Program-made: the position numbers and the translations under genes | Shown here: positions 32,342-43,075 of the stretch, in pieces | Layout: each line of letters opens with the position of its first letter | Numbering within the stretch: the stretch's first letter is position 1 | Assembly: GCF_028640845.1 (NCBI RefSeq) | Contig: NC_080540.1 | Location: 162,192,438-162,256,437, forward strand | Reading direction: 5' to 3' | DNA: 64,000 nucleotides | Source: Ahaetulla prasina | Lineage: Eukaryota > Chordata > Lepidosauria > Squamata > Colubridae | Notes under the pieces: generated by a model | Told to the model about the DNA's origin: nothing | The model's database searches: none | The model's input: the letters and a program-made list of their open reading frames with translations, nothing else

Positions 32342-33489
32342 CTGTAGAATACATGTGCTTCTGATAGCCATACCAGAGTCAAGTTGGCCTCACGAGCAAT
32401 GTCTGATGAGGCATTGTGAGCAGGGGAACAAGATAGGACATCAGTCAAGTTTACGCATCCATGAAAGAGTTAAAGCGTGAATGTTAATATTGGCGGTATC
32501 GAATCCCTTCCCAGAGCGGGTGGGACTCAGACAAATGGGGCACGAGTAGGAGGGCAGATGGGGAGAAAGGCTGGAGCTGAACGCAAGGGGAAAAGACGTG
32601 ACTCTGAAGCTCCTGGTAATGGGTTCCATGGTTACGGTTGTCTAGGCAACCGCGACACATATCCATTCCTCTGCGCAGGGGTTGAAAGTGAATGACAATT
32701 TGGAGAGCTGCGAGCCCCGGGAATGTAGGGGGCCTTAAAGAAGATTGATAGGAAAATCAATGCCTTATAAAAAGAGAGAGAGGTGACTGCTCCACTTTGA
32801 AGGCAGGTGCTGATTCGTCCAGCAGAGCCAGGAAGTGCAGAAAACAGACAATGAAAGCAGCTGGGGAATAGTTTCTCCCCGATCCCCCTTTTGCACCTTT
32901 CTCCAAAGCCCAGTTGAAAAATTGCCACCTGCTTGCTTCCCTCCCTCCCATCCCGGCACCTCGGTCGTGTGCACGGGATGGCAAACTGGCCATAAAATTT
33001 TTTACTACCCTAGTTCTTCATTCAGGAAATAACAGGTTCATAAACAGTCCAGACAGTACGGAGCTCCAATTCCAAGCAAGCCGTCTCTCTCTCTTTCTGT
33101 TTCTCTCTCCCTCCATCTCCTGTCCCTCTTGCAACAACTTTACTGGCTGTTTCTGAGGAGCCAGCAGGCCCACGATTCACCCACTCTCATTCTCCCCCGC
33201 CCCATCTGCAATTTCTGAGGGGAGCTACTGTTTGCGAGGGGTGGGTTGAAAAGACCTCCAGTTTAAAGATAGGCACATAGGCCGGGTGCTCCTGGCAGGA
33301 GGGAAGCAATTCCTGCTAGGTTTTCCTTTCTTTTTTGCTGGAATCTTTGCTATTAAGTGACCATTGGGAAACATAGAGTTCATTCTAGGCTACAGTGTTA
33401 TTAGGAATCCATACAACGTGTGGATGTAAAATCTCAGATCTGGGGAAAGCTTAGAAATGCTGTGGTTAAGTGTTTGATTTCAATGTCTT
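32342..33489. other. Unassigned sequence
   Basis: About 1.1 kb with no gene. CT-rich near 33083-33125. Overlapping short frames on both strands at 32441-33156 show no domain. Confidence 0.5.
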
Positions 33490-34233
33490 TTTCTTTCTTT
33501 CTTTCTTTCTTTCTTTCTTTTTCTTTCCTTCTTCCTTCCTTCCTTCCTTCCTTCCTTCCTTCCTTCCTTCCTTCCTTCCTATCTTTCTTATTTCTTAATT
33601 TCTTTCTCTCTCTCTCTCTCCCCTGCTCCCTCCCTCCTTCCTTCCTTCCTTTCTCTTTCTTTCTTAATTTCTTTCTCTCTCTCTCCCTCCTACTCCCCCC
33701 TCTTTCCTTCCTTCCTTCCTTCCTTCCTTCCTTCCTTCCTTCCTTTTCTTTCTTTCTTTCTTTCCTTCCTTCCTTCCTTTCTATCTTTTTCTTTCTTAAT
33801 TTCTTTCTCTCTCTCCCCTCCCTCCTTCTTTCTTTCCTTCCTTCCTTTCTTCCTTCCTTTCTCTTTCTTTCTTAATTTCTTTCTCTCTCTTTCCTTCCTT
33901 CCTTTCTTTCTTTCTTTCTTTCTTTCTTCCTTTCTTTCTTTCTTTCCTTTTTTCTCTTTCTTTCTTTCCCTCCCTCCTTCCTCTCTTTCTTTCTTTCCCT
34001 CCCTCCCTCCTTCCTTCCTATCTTTCTTTCTTTCTTAATTTCTTTCTCTCTCCCTCCCTCCCCTCCCTCTCTTTCTCTTTCCTTCCTTCCTTCCTTCCTA
34101 TCTATCTTTCTTTCTTAATTTATTTCTTTCTCTCTCTCCCTCCCTCCCTCCCCCTCCCTTTCTTTCTTTCCTTCCTTCCTTCCTTTCTATCTTTCTTTCT
34201 TTCTCTTTCTTAATTTCTTTTTCCCGCTCTCCC

Positions 34234-34264
<31 letters not shown>

Positions 34265-34280
34265 TTTTCCTTCCTTCCTT

Positions 34281-34360
<80 letters not shown>

Positions 34361-34390
34361 TCCCTCCCTCCTCCCTCCCTCTCTCTCCCT
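33490..34390. repeat. 900-bp (TTTC)n/(TTCC)n tract with higher-order repeats
   Basis: Almost pure pyrimidine on the plus strand. A composite unit, a (TTCC)n block, then TTTCTTTCTTAATTTCTTTC, then (TC)n and (CCCT)n, recurs about seven times (AATT islands near 33596, 33666, 33800, 33872, 34037, 34117 and 34210). The tract ends in a long (TTTC)n run at 34276-34360. The 151-codon frame here (33420-33875) is a by-product of the repeat. Confidence 0.97.
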
Positions 34391-34394
34391 TTTA

Positions 34395-34617
34395 TTAGAT
34401 TTTTATCCCAGCTTTATAACACAAGGCAGTGAACATACCTAATACTTCCTCCTCCTATATTTCCCACAACAACCCTGTGAGGTAAATAGGGCTGAGAGTG
34501 ACTGGCCCAAAGTCACCCAATTGACTTTCATGTTAAAGTGGGGCTAGAACTCACATCTCCTGGTTTTGTTTTGTTTTTTAGCTTGGCGCCTTAAGTACTA
34601 GGCTACACTGGCTCTCC
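34395..34617 (-). mobile_element. tRNA-derived SINE (MIR-like layout), minus
   Basis: In minus orientation the head AGTACTTAAGGCGCC is at the right, GAACTCACATCTCC carries the B-box region, and AGTGACTGGCCCAAAGTCAC with CAACAACCCTGTGAGGTAAA forms the body. Confidence 0.7.
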
Positions 34618-35924
34618 AAATATATATCCTAGCATTTGAGTCAGCCCACTTAGCTTTCTTTTCCCAATATCCCAGCTTGAGTGAAATAAATGCAGTTTGC
34701 GGCATTCTAGAAATTAATTGGCAGCCAAGATCTATTTCTTCTTTCCAGGAGGCTTGAAAAGCTGGGTGCATGTTGTCTTGATTATTTGTATCTGAGGTTG
34801 CCAAGTTTGGATTTTCCAGTAAATTTACATGGCTGGCACCCAGGCACATACACACGGAGCCAGGAGAGAACCCAAATGTCCTCCTTGTCTTACAGCTTTG
34901 GTTTTAGGAGAAGCTCTTAGAGGAAGGATTGGGTTCAGACATGAGAAAATTAACTACAAAAAATCCAGTTTCTAGAGGGCGGTGGATTACGATTCCCATC
35001 ATCCCCAGCCTGCATGGTTAGAGGTCTGGAGATTGTTAAACAGCAGCCTCAGGAGCTCTGGAGGCACCAGGTTGGGGAAGACGAGGCTAAACACCTAATG
35101 CTGCTCTCACACCATTAAACCAGCAGCTTCTTGGAGCCAGCTTAGAGCTTCACGAAATTGGGATATAAATGGAATAAGTAGCCAATTTATTGTTAGGTTC
35201 TTACTCTCTTCCATTGTCCCATCTCTTTAGTTATTCCATCCCATCCATCATTTTATCTGACTCGTTTTCCTATTTATTCCTTCTCCACGCATTCGGTTAC
35301 TATGTTCCTGAAGCCCAACAACCTTTTTTTGAAAGGAGGCACCCACTTTTATCATTCCTTTCTTCCCAAGTGGGATCTGATATATGGGAGGGGGGATTTA
35401 AAAGCCATTTGGCAGAACGTTCTTCTAGCTTGTTATTTTATTTCCCTCCCCCTTTTCTTTTTTTCTTCACTGGCAGGAGTGGCCACTTCGAGGCCTCTGG
35501 ATGAAACGGATCCCCTGCCTCTTTTCTGGAACCACAAAACATCTGGCACCGCAGCTGCTGAAATTTCACCATGTTTCCATTTGAGTTGAGCATGCCATTT
35601 CCCACATTGGTTCTGCATCCCTGGGATACCAGCCTTTTCTTGTACTTGGAAGTTCACCATCCACGTATAATAAAACATGGAGGATTGAGTAAGAGAGAAA
35701 TAATGCCAAATGGTAAGCATTAGTCGACTCTGCAGTTGAATAACCCTGTAAATTAACTTTTTGCCCGCTCTAAATAATGTCACTGCATTCCTAAATTCTA
35801 TTTTTTTTCTCTCTAAATTCTCTTCTTTGCTCTCCCTCCAGCAATCAACTTGTAGAAAGTTAGGGATTTTATTTTTCAGGTTGAGCTATTAAGGCAACAT
35901 TTACTCAACCAACTAAATGCTCTT
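34618..35924. other. Unassigned, with MITE remnant
   Basis: About 1.3 kb without a gene. At 34970-35085, GATTCCCATCATCCCCAGCC and CACCAGGTTGGGGAAG look like a decayed MITE. The remainder is not recognised. Confidence 0.45.
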
Positions 35925-36108
35925 TGGGATGGGTGGATGGATGAATGGATGGATGGAGGAAATAAGGAAAGGAAAAAAAGGGAAGGAAAAGGAAGGGAAG
36001 GGAAGGGAAGGGAAGGGAAGGGAAGGGAAGGGAAGGGAAGGAAGGAAGGAAGGAAGGAAGGAAGGAAGGAAGGAAGGAAGGAAGGAAGGAAGGAAGGAAG
36101 GAAGGAAG
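35925..36108. repeat. (TGGA)n then (GGGAA)n then (GGAA)n tract
   Basis: GGATGGAT repeats, then GGGAA pentamers, then pure GGAA from about 36040. The MITE at 36109 inserted into this tract; GGAA resumes after it. Confidence 0.97.
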
Positions 36109-36388
36109 GAAAGGTGAAATCCAGCCAGTTCTGACAGATTCTGGAGAACCAGTAGCGGAAATTTTGAGTAGTTCAGAGAACTGGTAGCAGAAATTTTGAG
36201 TAGTTTGGAGAACTGGCAAATACCACCTCTGGTTGGTCCTGGAGTGGGGTGGGAATGGGAATTTTGAAGTATTCTTCCCCTGGAGTGGGGTGGGAATGGG
36301 GATTTTGCAGTATCCTTCCCCTGCCACGCCCACCAAGCCAAGCCACGCCCACAGAACCGATAGTAAAAAAATCTAAATTTCACCACTG
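36109..36388 (-). mobile_element. hAT MITE group 1 (2 modules) inside GGAA tract
   Basis: From GGTGAAATCCAGCCAGTTCT to AATTTCACCACTG. Flanks GAAGGAAG and AAAGGAAG are compatible with an 8-bp duplication in the microsatellite. Confidence 0.85.
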
Positions 36389-37779
36389 AAAGGAAGGAAG
36401 TCTTTTTCTCCACGTAAAGTGTTCTTATCAGCAAAAACATTAAACGTGCCCTGGTCCCTGTTCACTTGACAGGAAGTCACAATCAAACTCTGAGCCCCTG
36501 CTGAAGCCCCAGGGCACGTGCCTGTGATCCTAATGTCCCCTTGTTGCCATGAAATGTCCTTTTTTTAATGGGACAGAAGTGGGAAATTATTGAATCTCCC
36601 TGGAATAATCATGTTAATTTACAGGGTTATTAAACTGCTAATGCTGAATTGATACTTCTAATTCCCACTCTTAGAGCCATCTTGAAGAGACCTGAGGGAG
36701 CTTTGGTGCTCCTTGTGGAAAACCTTCTGTGATTTAAGCTCCCATGGGAATTAGAAATCATTTTCCTTCAGCACTTGGGAGTGCGCAATACACAATTGGT
36801 ACTTTTATGTCTTCCTACTAGCAATGAGACACATCCGGGGAAGTATCACCAACAGAAGACTTTTGTCTTCCTCTGAAGGACATTGGAAGCTTTTTGCAGC
36901 TGAATCCAAAGAATCTCCCAGAACGTCAGTTTAAAACCAGAGTTTCTGATGCTTTTTCAAGTGCCACCAAGCCAAGCAATTAGAATTTGTGCTGATGACA
37001 GGGTAGACGGGTCTCATGATTAACGTTGGGCAATGTCACACGCTCCATTTGCTTATGAGTTTGCCTCGAGATGCTTTTCCTTAGTTTTTGAGTCAAAGGG
37101 AAAAGGTAGAATGTTGGCACCCAGCAAGGATGCCTCTTACTGACCTGATCCTCAGGGCCTCAGGATGCAACCAAGTCCCTGCCTCAGGATGCAACCAAGT
37201 CCCTGACTGGCCGTTCAATTAACCATCGGAGGAGGGGGGGGACTCTGAGATATCTGCATCTGTTTGAATCGATGCTAAATGAGTTTAAACGTAGCTTAAT
37301 AGTGAGGAATGTGTGAATCGATACAATTCTTGTTGGTGAAATTATTAGTATTGGAGAAGAAAGCATGGAGAAACCGATTCTGTCAGGAAGTGATTGAAAA
37401 CAGAGATCAGATTGAATAAGGAGAATGTTACTTCTTCCAGCATCTTATCCAAGACAGAATTATTTCTACAAAGAAATATAGATTTTTTTACATATGTATC
37501 TATCTGAATTTGACGGATTGTTTCAAATTACTTATTTCAATAGAGATTCTATGGTTTATTATAAAGGTGATTTTCCTACTTTCCATCTTAAAGTTGGAGA
37601 AAAAAAAATCCAACTTCAGGAATCATTTGAAACACCCCCCCCAGTATCAGAATTCTGGTGTGAGATTAAAAAAAGGGGGGGGGAGAAGTGAAAATAAAAC
37701 ACTTTCCAGTAAGCGGATTTTTGGGAGCCACTGGACATCGGAGACATCCAGGCTTCCTCTGCAAAGCATTGAACATACC
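36389..37779. other. Unassigned sequence
   Basis: About 1.4 kb with no gene recognised. A near-duplicated CCTCAGGATGCAACCAAGTC occurs twice at 37157-37202. Confidence 0.5.
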
Positions 37780-38304
37780 TGTCGTGTCCCACTCCTCCGC
37801 TGACGACCGGGTCAGGGAGATCCGAATCAGGCATGCCTCTGCAGCTCTGCCAAAGTCCTAGCAAAGTTCTCAAGGCAGGCAGGAGACCAGAAAGTGACTT
37901 CAGCAAGATAAGGTAGACTTTGCCTGACTCAGAGAATGCCAGAAAGCAGATCCTTTATATAGGCCATGGGGTGTGGCTCCATGACTCAGCACTTATCCAG
38001 GCCTGCCCCTCCCTTCCTTCTGTCGCTGTTGCCTATCAATTCTCCTGAAGGAGGGTCACTCCAGTCTGCAGCTGTTGGTAATTGACCTTCCTCAGGCTCA
38101 CATGCTGTGGGGGAGGGGGAGGGGTCTAGTTGCTCCATTTGCCTGGGCATGGAGCCAGGGCTGGGGCCAGAAGGCACTTCTTCTTCTTTGGCCTGTCTGG
38201 GCATGGAGCCAGGGCTGGGGCCGGGAGGCATGCTAGGACATTCCTCAGCATTTGGAAGCAGGTAAGACAGGCCCGGCTGCGGGGAAAGCGGACGAGGCAC
38301 AACA
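37780..38304 (-). repeat. Solo LTR, family A (copy 3)
   Basis: A 525-bp minus-strand LTR with a perfect 5-bp duplication ATACC (37775-37779 and 38305-38309). The TATA box is at about 37950-37960. The LTR frame is again open (M at 38231 to 37986), with SMPPGPSPGSMPRQ twice, EQLDPSPSPTACEPEEGQ, and then a frame change before the Arg-rich end. Confidence 0.92.
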
Positions 38305-38631
38305 ATACCCAAACTCAGAAGGAGTGAATCCTCAAGCATCCAGTTATTAAGGATGCTTCTTAAATCCGACATTTTTCTGTAAATCCAATGTGGATGTAGG
38401 TGAGAATGTCAGAAACACTAATGGAGAAACAAGCAGGGGACACTTGTGAGACAAGCCCTGAGTTCTACAGAACTATCCTACCATCTTTAGTCAACAACTT
38501 AGTTTACTGTCTCCTCTATTTTACCAACATCAGTCAACTGAAACATTAATGGGTTTGTCCTGAAATTTTTTTGCTTATGTATAGCAGAACACACAACACA
38601 AACCAAATTTGGAACATTCCCAAAGTCTTAA
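38305..38631. other. Unassigned sequence
   Basis: No gene or repeat recognised. Confidence 0.5.
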
Positions 38632-39310
38632 CAGAATAACAGAGATGGAAGGGACCTTGGAGATCTTCTAGTCCAACTCCCTGCACAAGCAGGAAACCCT
38701 ATACCAGGGGTCTGCAACCTTAAATACTCAAAGAGCCATTTGGACCTGTTTACCACAGGAAAAAAAACAAAAAAACACCGGGAGCCACAAAACCTGGGTG
38801 GGCGTGGCCAACTCAATGTCACTCACTTTCATAAGTCACATGATCCCCTAGCCACGCCTACCCAGTCGGTCATTAGGGCAGAGAACCAGTTGTTAAAAAA
38901 CACCGGGAACCACAGAATCCTTTTGACATATCTCTCTCTCTCCTCCCTCCCTCCCTCCCACCCACTTCCTCTCTCTCTCTGTATTTCTTTATGTCTCTCT
39001 ATCTCCCCCCCCCCCCCGTATCTCTCTGTCTCTGCTCTAGCCTCTTCTCCATCCCCTGCTGTCTCCCTTACCTTCTCAGGCCAGGCGAGGAGTGACTGGG
39101 AGGGGAGGGCGAGGGGCAGGGCCAGCCAGTGGTGGGATCACCTGACAGGGAGCCACAACAGAGAGCCCCAAGAGCTGCATGCGGCTCCAGAGCCACAGGT
39201 TGTTGACCCCTGCCCTATACTGTTTCAGACAAATGATTGCCCAATCTCTTCTTTAAAAACCTCCAGAGTTTAGCACCTACAACCTCCGGAGGCAAGTCGT
39301 TCCTCCAGAA
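38632..39310 (-). mobile_element. CR1-like LINE 3' end split by a hAT element
   Basis: The block AGGGACCTTGGAGATCTTCT at the left and TTTCAGACAAATGATTGCCC after 39213 belong to the same LINE 3' end seen at 8636 and 52311. The hAT element at 38705-39212 lies inside it. Confidence 0.85.
38705..39212. mobile_element. hAT MITE, 508 bp, perfect duplication
   Basis: The ends CAGGGGTCTGCAACCTTAAA and CAGGTTGTTGACCCCTG are inverted. The duplication is CCCTATAC at 38697-38704 and 39213-39220. A CT-rich microsatellite (38929-39020) lies in the interior. Confidence 0.94.
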
Positions 39311-39978
39311 GTTTTGGGTGCTCCAACACTGGAAGTGATGGAAAGGTAATAGCAATAAGAATTCTTACTGTCACCTTTCCCTTCTTACTACTAGAAGTGC
39401 CCATTAGGAAGCTCTCAGGAAACCACTTCTAGTCTACTTTGGGAAATCACATGGAAGCAGTCCTCACTGCGACTCTTTTCTCACCCTTTACTTCTGGGGA
39501 TCAGATTGGCAGCAGGGTAAAGGAAGAGCCACGGGCACTGTGTCCCGTCCCTAATTTAGGTTTAGGCATAGAAACCTGAGGCAGAAGAACAGCTACATTT
39601 CCACTGCAGTCCTCTGATCCAAGGATACCTGAAGACCAGACGGAGAGGCTGACTTCAATACTTTTTTGTTTGAATCACCCATTATCATTACTAGCCCTAT
39701 TAGTTTAATAAATGGAAAACAAGAATCCACAAAACATCAACAAATCCCTTTTTAACAATTAGGAAAGCCACTTTCCCTGCCCCGTGACAGATATCATGTC
39801 TGCTCCCAAAATCCCAAATGCATTCATTGTCCTAGAAAAGGAAAGGAGCTTTGACACAGACTGCAGACATGCAGCAGCTAGTACATGCTTTATCTTCTGC
39901 TAGCAATCTATTTCAAAAGCTGTTGATCACGATTTCCCTTTCAGAAATGCTGCTTTGGGCTCTGAAAGGGTGACATCA
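39311..39978. other. Unassigned sequence
   Basis: No gene or repeat recognised. Confidence 0.5.
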
Positions 39979-39983
39979 CAACC

Positions 39984-40611
39984 TGTTGTGACCTAGGCCC
40001 AAGTAGTCATTACCAGACACAATCAGTCTCTAAACAAACGTATTTTATTAGAACAGCTGAGAATGAAGTAGGACTTTGTTTTGGACTTAATTTGGACGAA
40101 GCTGAGAATGAAGTAATTCTCAGCTTCGTCCAAATTAAGTCCAAAACAAAGTCCTTCAGAAAAAATCCTTCGGCCTTATCACAAACCTTTGTCTTCTTTG
40201 GTACTCTGCCAAAGGCTTTTCTTGGCAAGAACCCCACGAAGTTCAGAAACAGGTGATAAGAAACAATTGCAGCAACGTTGCTTTCCTACAAAGAACCCAA
40301 AAGCCACTGCTACTCTTCTGGCCTTACTCCCGAGTCGTCTTTTTTGCTTTAGCTGCTCTTGCCTTCTGGCAGCTCTTCGCATGCGTGCACTAGGAACAGG
40401 CTCCTCCTGTTCCTCTGCCTTTCTGCTGTCTGCCTCTGGAGGCTCTGGAGTCCGTGCATCGCTCCCAGATGGCCCTGGCCCCATCTCTGCCTCCAACGCA
40501 GAGCCCTCGTTTGGGCCTTCCCCTGACTCCAGGACTGGCTCATTGTCCTCCCCTGCCTCCTCACTGTCTGACTCCGCTGCCATCTCCACAGGCTGCTGCC
40601 GGACCGTAACA
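39984..40611 (-). repeat. Solo LTR, family B (copy 1)
   Basis: A 628-bp minus-strand LTR from TGTTACGGTCCGGCAGCAG to TAGGTCACAACA. Perfect 5-bp duplication CAACC at 39979-39983 and 40612-40616. A poly(A) signal AATAAAA lies at about 40044-40050 on the minus strand. It contains an acidic/Pro-rich reading frame (separate entry) and a long perfect palindrome at 40071-40154 that the other family B copies lack. Confidence 0.92.
40179..40583 (-). CDS. LTR-resident acidic/Arg-rich reading frame (family B)
   Basis: A frame of 134 codons starting at the Met at 40583, inside the LTR at 39984-40611. It has three parts: an acidic stretch (AAESDSEEAGEDNEPVLESG), a Pro/Glu middle (GPGPSG, ARTPEPPEAD, EEQEEPVP), and a basic segment RMRRAARRQEQLKQKRRLG followed by a Cys-containing tail. 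The same frame is recognisable in the LTRs at 54319 and 60565. I know of no function for it. It could be an LTR-encoded accessory protein, or an open frame kept by GC-rich low-complexity composition. The frame continues upstream into flanking DNA, which is not considered part of it. Confidence 0.35.
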   Translation of the reverse strand: MAAESDSEEAGEDNEPVLESGEGPNEGSALEAEMGPGPSGSDARTPEPPEADSRKAEEQEEPVPSARMRRAARRQEQLKQKRRLGSKARRVAVAFGFFVGKQRCCNCFLSPVSELRGVLAKKSLWQSTKEDKGL

Positions 40612-40616
40612 CAACC

Positions 40617-41605
40617 GAGTGGACAGAATACAAGCTTGCATGCAGAAGATCCCAAGTTCAAGGACTGGGTCTTCAATTTAAAGTTGTCTGAGATGCTGGA
40701 GTGTTTTTGAGAAAGCAGAAACGCCTGGATTAGATACATACAGTAAGTAGTCCAAAGCAAACTGTGTGGCTGTGTTTTTCTACGTCCCATTTGCTAGTAG
40801 ATAAGGATTCTTTTTCCCCCCTTTTCCTCTCCAACTCCAGATCTGCTGTTCCCAGAAGACAAACCTACGGAGTGATCTGAAAGCCTTATGCAAAATGTGG
40901 AAAGTTGAGAGCGATGTGTATTTCTTTATATTCCTTCCCTCTTCCCTCGTGCACTATTGATGAATTAAGCTTTCAAAAGCGTGGAAAGTCAAAATGAATT
41001 GACTTCGGCAATTGTAGCTCAATCCTAAGGAGCCCCTTTCTGAAGACAACCAAGAGAGTGCTTTGCAGATCAATAATTGATCTTCTTGTCCTATCTCTTT
41101 TTCCCTTGGATGGGTCATTAGGCAGGAAAGTTAGAAAGCAGGCAAATGCCGGTTTCTATGGAAACAACAGAAATCTGCATTTCTTCCAATTCAGTGGGGA
41201 AGCTGCAATTTGTATGCAAAAGACACACACCTTTGTAACCAAGACAGGAAGGTGAGAGAACAGCAAGGCTTACCCCCAGCTGGACCTGCAAAGAAGAAGG
41301 AAAAAAGACAGAAAGAAGCGAGGGTTTAATCTACAGGTAGGATGTTTCATAGTGGAGAATATTATTTTCTTTTATTTAGTGCTCTCTTATAAGTGCCACG
41401 GGAAAGATTTCAATCGCAAAGAAGATTGCCGAACACAAAATGTATAAAACTAGAGTGTAAAGTTACTTTCTCCAGCTGGGTGCCTTCCATATATCTTAGG
41501 GCAGAATTCCCAGTGACCAAAGTCTGTAGCCAGTTTGAGCCCTAATCTCCAAACATTTCTTTTTAAAAAAGCACCAGATTGGTATATACTGGTATAAACC
41601 AATGC
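40617..41605. other. Unassigned sequence
   Basis: About 1 kb with no gene or repeat recognised. Confidence 0.5.
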
Positions 41606-41690
41606 AAGAGCTGATTCAGTGTAGTGGTTAAGGCACCAGGCTAGAAACTGGGAGACTGTGAGTTCTAGTTCTGCTTATGTATGCCTAGTT
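41606..41690 (+). mobile_element. tRNA-derived SINE head fragment
   Basis: GTAGTGGTTAAGGCACCAGG and GACTGTGAGTTCTAGTTCTG match the head of the SINE type at 9490. It is truncated at the LINE end that follows. Confidence 0.65.
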
Positions 41691-42097
41691 CAATGAAAAG
41701 AAGGACTAGGGGAGACATGATAGCAGTGTTCCAATATCTCAGGGGTTGCCACAAAGAATTTATTTATTTATTTATTTATTTTATTTATTATTTAAATAAT
41801 AAAGAGGGAGTCAAGCTATTCTCCAAAGCACCTGAGGGCAGGACAAGAAGCAATGGGTAGAAACTAATCAAGGAGAGAAGCAACCTAGAACTAAGGAGAA
41901 ATTTCCTGACAGTTAGAACAATTAATCGGTGGAACAACTTGCCTGCAGAAGTTGTAAATGCTCCAACACTGGAAATTTTTAAGAAAATGTTGGATAGCCA
42001 TTTGTCTGAAATGGTGTAGGGTTTCCTGCCTGGGCAGGGGGTTGGACTAGAAGACCTCCAAGGTCCCTTTCAACTCTGTTATTATTATTATTATTAT
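41691..42097 (+). mobile_element. CR1-like LINE 3' end (plus)
   Basis: Plus-oriented copy of the LINE end seen at 52311. It carries AGGACTAGGGGAGACATGAT, CTAAGGAGAAATTTCCTGAC, the terminal AGACCTCCAAGGTCCCTTTC and a (ATT)n tail. A (TTTA)n-rich insertion of about 45 bp lies at 41759-41805. Confidence 0.85.
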
Positions 42098-42108
42098 GTG
42101 CTGTAGGA

Positions 42109-42377
42109 ATTTAGCACCTACCCCCCTCCTAGAAGAATGAAATATTTTAGAAAATATTTAAAAAGGCAGAATATATTTCCCTGGATGAGAAATGGAGAAA
42201 CATGTTTTAAAGACAAAGCAGCTTCCTGACTCCCCCCCACCTTTGTCAATGGGCCATTAAAAGCCTCAGCTAAACTCACTCATTCTCCCCACCTTTCTCA
42301 ATGGGCCATCATCATCTGCAACATAATAGAACCCATCTAGAACTGAAACTCACCACATGGCACCTGGGAAGATTACA
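42109..42377 (+). repeat. LTR family C, 3'-truncated copy
   Basis: TGTAGGAATTTAGCACCTAC through CACATGGCACCTGGGAAGAT matches the first half of the LTR at 28745. It stops abruptly before the TATA region. Confidence 0.75.
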
Positions 42378-42380
42378 TTT

Positions 42381-42490
42381 TACAGGGGCCGGTTTAGCTC
42401 ACGCTGGTAAAAGCCTGTTATTAAGAACACAGTAGCCTGCAATTACTGCAGGTTCAAGCCCGGCCCAAGGTTGACTCAGCCTTCCATCCT
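42381..42490 (+). mobile_element. SINE (type 3) head and central domain
   Basis: GGGGCCGGTTTAGCTCACGC, ACTGCAGGTTCAAGCCCGGC (B box) and GTTGACTCAGCCTTCCATCC. The 3' part is missing. It is related to the full copy at 56128. Confidence 0.65.
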
Positions 42491-42836
42491 TTATAAGCTA
42501 TGCAGCTCACCAGCTCAAATCCCCCTGCAACACAGACTAAACTGAGCACAAACAAGCCCCCACCAACACAGGACACACCCCCATCCAATCAGAGCACAAA
42601 CCCCCCCCATCCAATCAGAGCACAGCCAAGCTCCCACCCAATCAGTTCAAACCCCCACTAGCAGTTAAAAGGAAGAAACAGCTGCGATCACACATTGCTC
42701 CCAGAAGCACGAAGCTGAAGCCTGAAGATGACGAATGAGACTTCCTCGAAATGTCGCCAAGACACTTCCAATTTTACATGGGAGAAAACCCGAACAACCA
42801 AAGACCTATATACAAACACCCGTGAAAACCTCAGAA

Positions 42837-42840
<4 letters not shown>
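42491..42840 (+). repeat. CCAAT-rich repeat, possible retroelement end
   Basis: CCAATCAGAGCAC occurs twice and CCAATCAG a third time between 42590 and 42650. AGCTGAAGCCTGAAGATGAC and GAAATGTCGCCAAGACACTT follow. The latter resembles Penelope-like repeat ends in style. The class is not proven. Confidence 0.35.
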
Positions 42841-42870
<30 letters not shown>

Positions 42871-42872
42871 CT
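42841..42872. repeat. (TA)n microsatellite
   Basis: About 14 TA units. Confidence 0.95.
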
Positions 42873-42924
42873 CATTGTCCATGCACTGTGCTACAGTGTG
42901 ATAATGCTATATTGTTACCACAGG

Positions 42925-43075
42925 TATCTGTCCATCTCTCTCTCTCTCTCTGTCCCTCCCTGTCTCTCTCCCTCCTCTCTCTTACTCCCCCCTCCCTCCC
43001 TCTCTCTCCTCTTTTTCCCTCTCTCTCCCTCTCTCTCCTTCTCCCTCCCTCTCGCGCTCTCCCCCTCCCTCCAGT
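42925..43075. repeat. CT-rich low-complexity tract
   Basis: Interrupted (CT)n and (CCCT)n. Short frames here on both strands are repeat artefacts. Confidence 0.95.

Noticed and set aside
31655..32347. 230-codon plus-strand frame
   Set aside because: Most of it is two hAT MITEs read through. The same peptides (GKDTAKSPFPP) recur wherever this MITE occurs.
33420..33875. 151-codon Phe/Leu/Ser/Pro-rich frame
   Set aside because: It is a translation of the TTTC/TTCC microsatellite.
35913..36440. Frames of 66-175 codons around the GGAA tract
   Set aside because: They combine microsatellite translation with MITE sequence read in a chance frame.
4865..38304. LTR family A read as CRISPR-like or regulatory repeats
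   Set aside because: TG...CA ends, a TATA box and 5-bp duplications identify solo LTRs.
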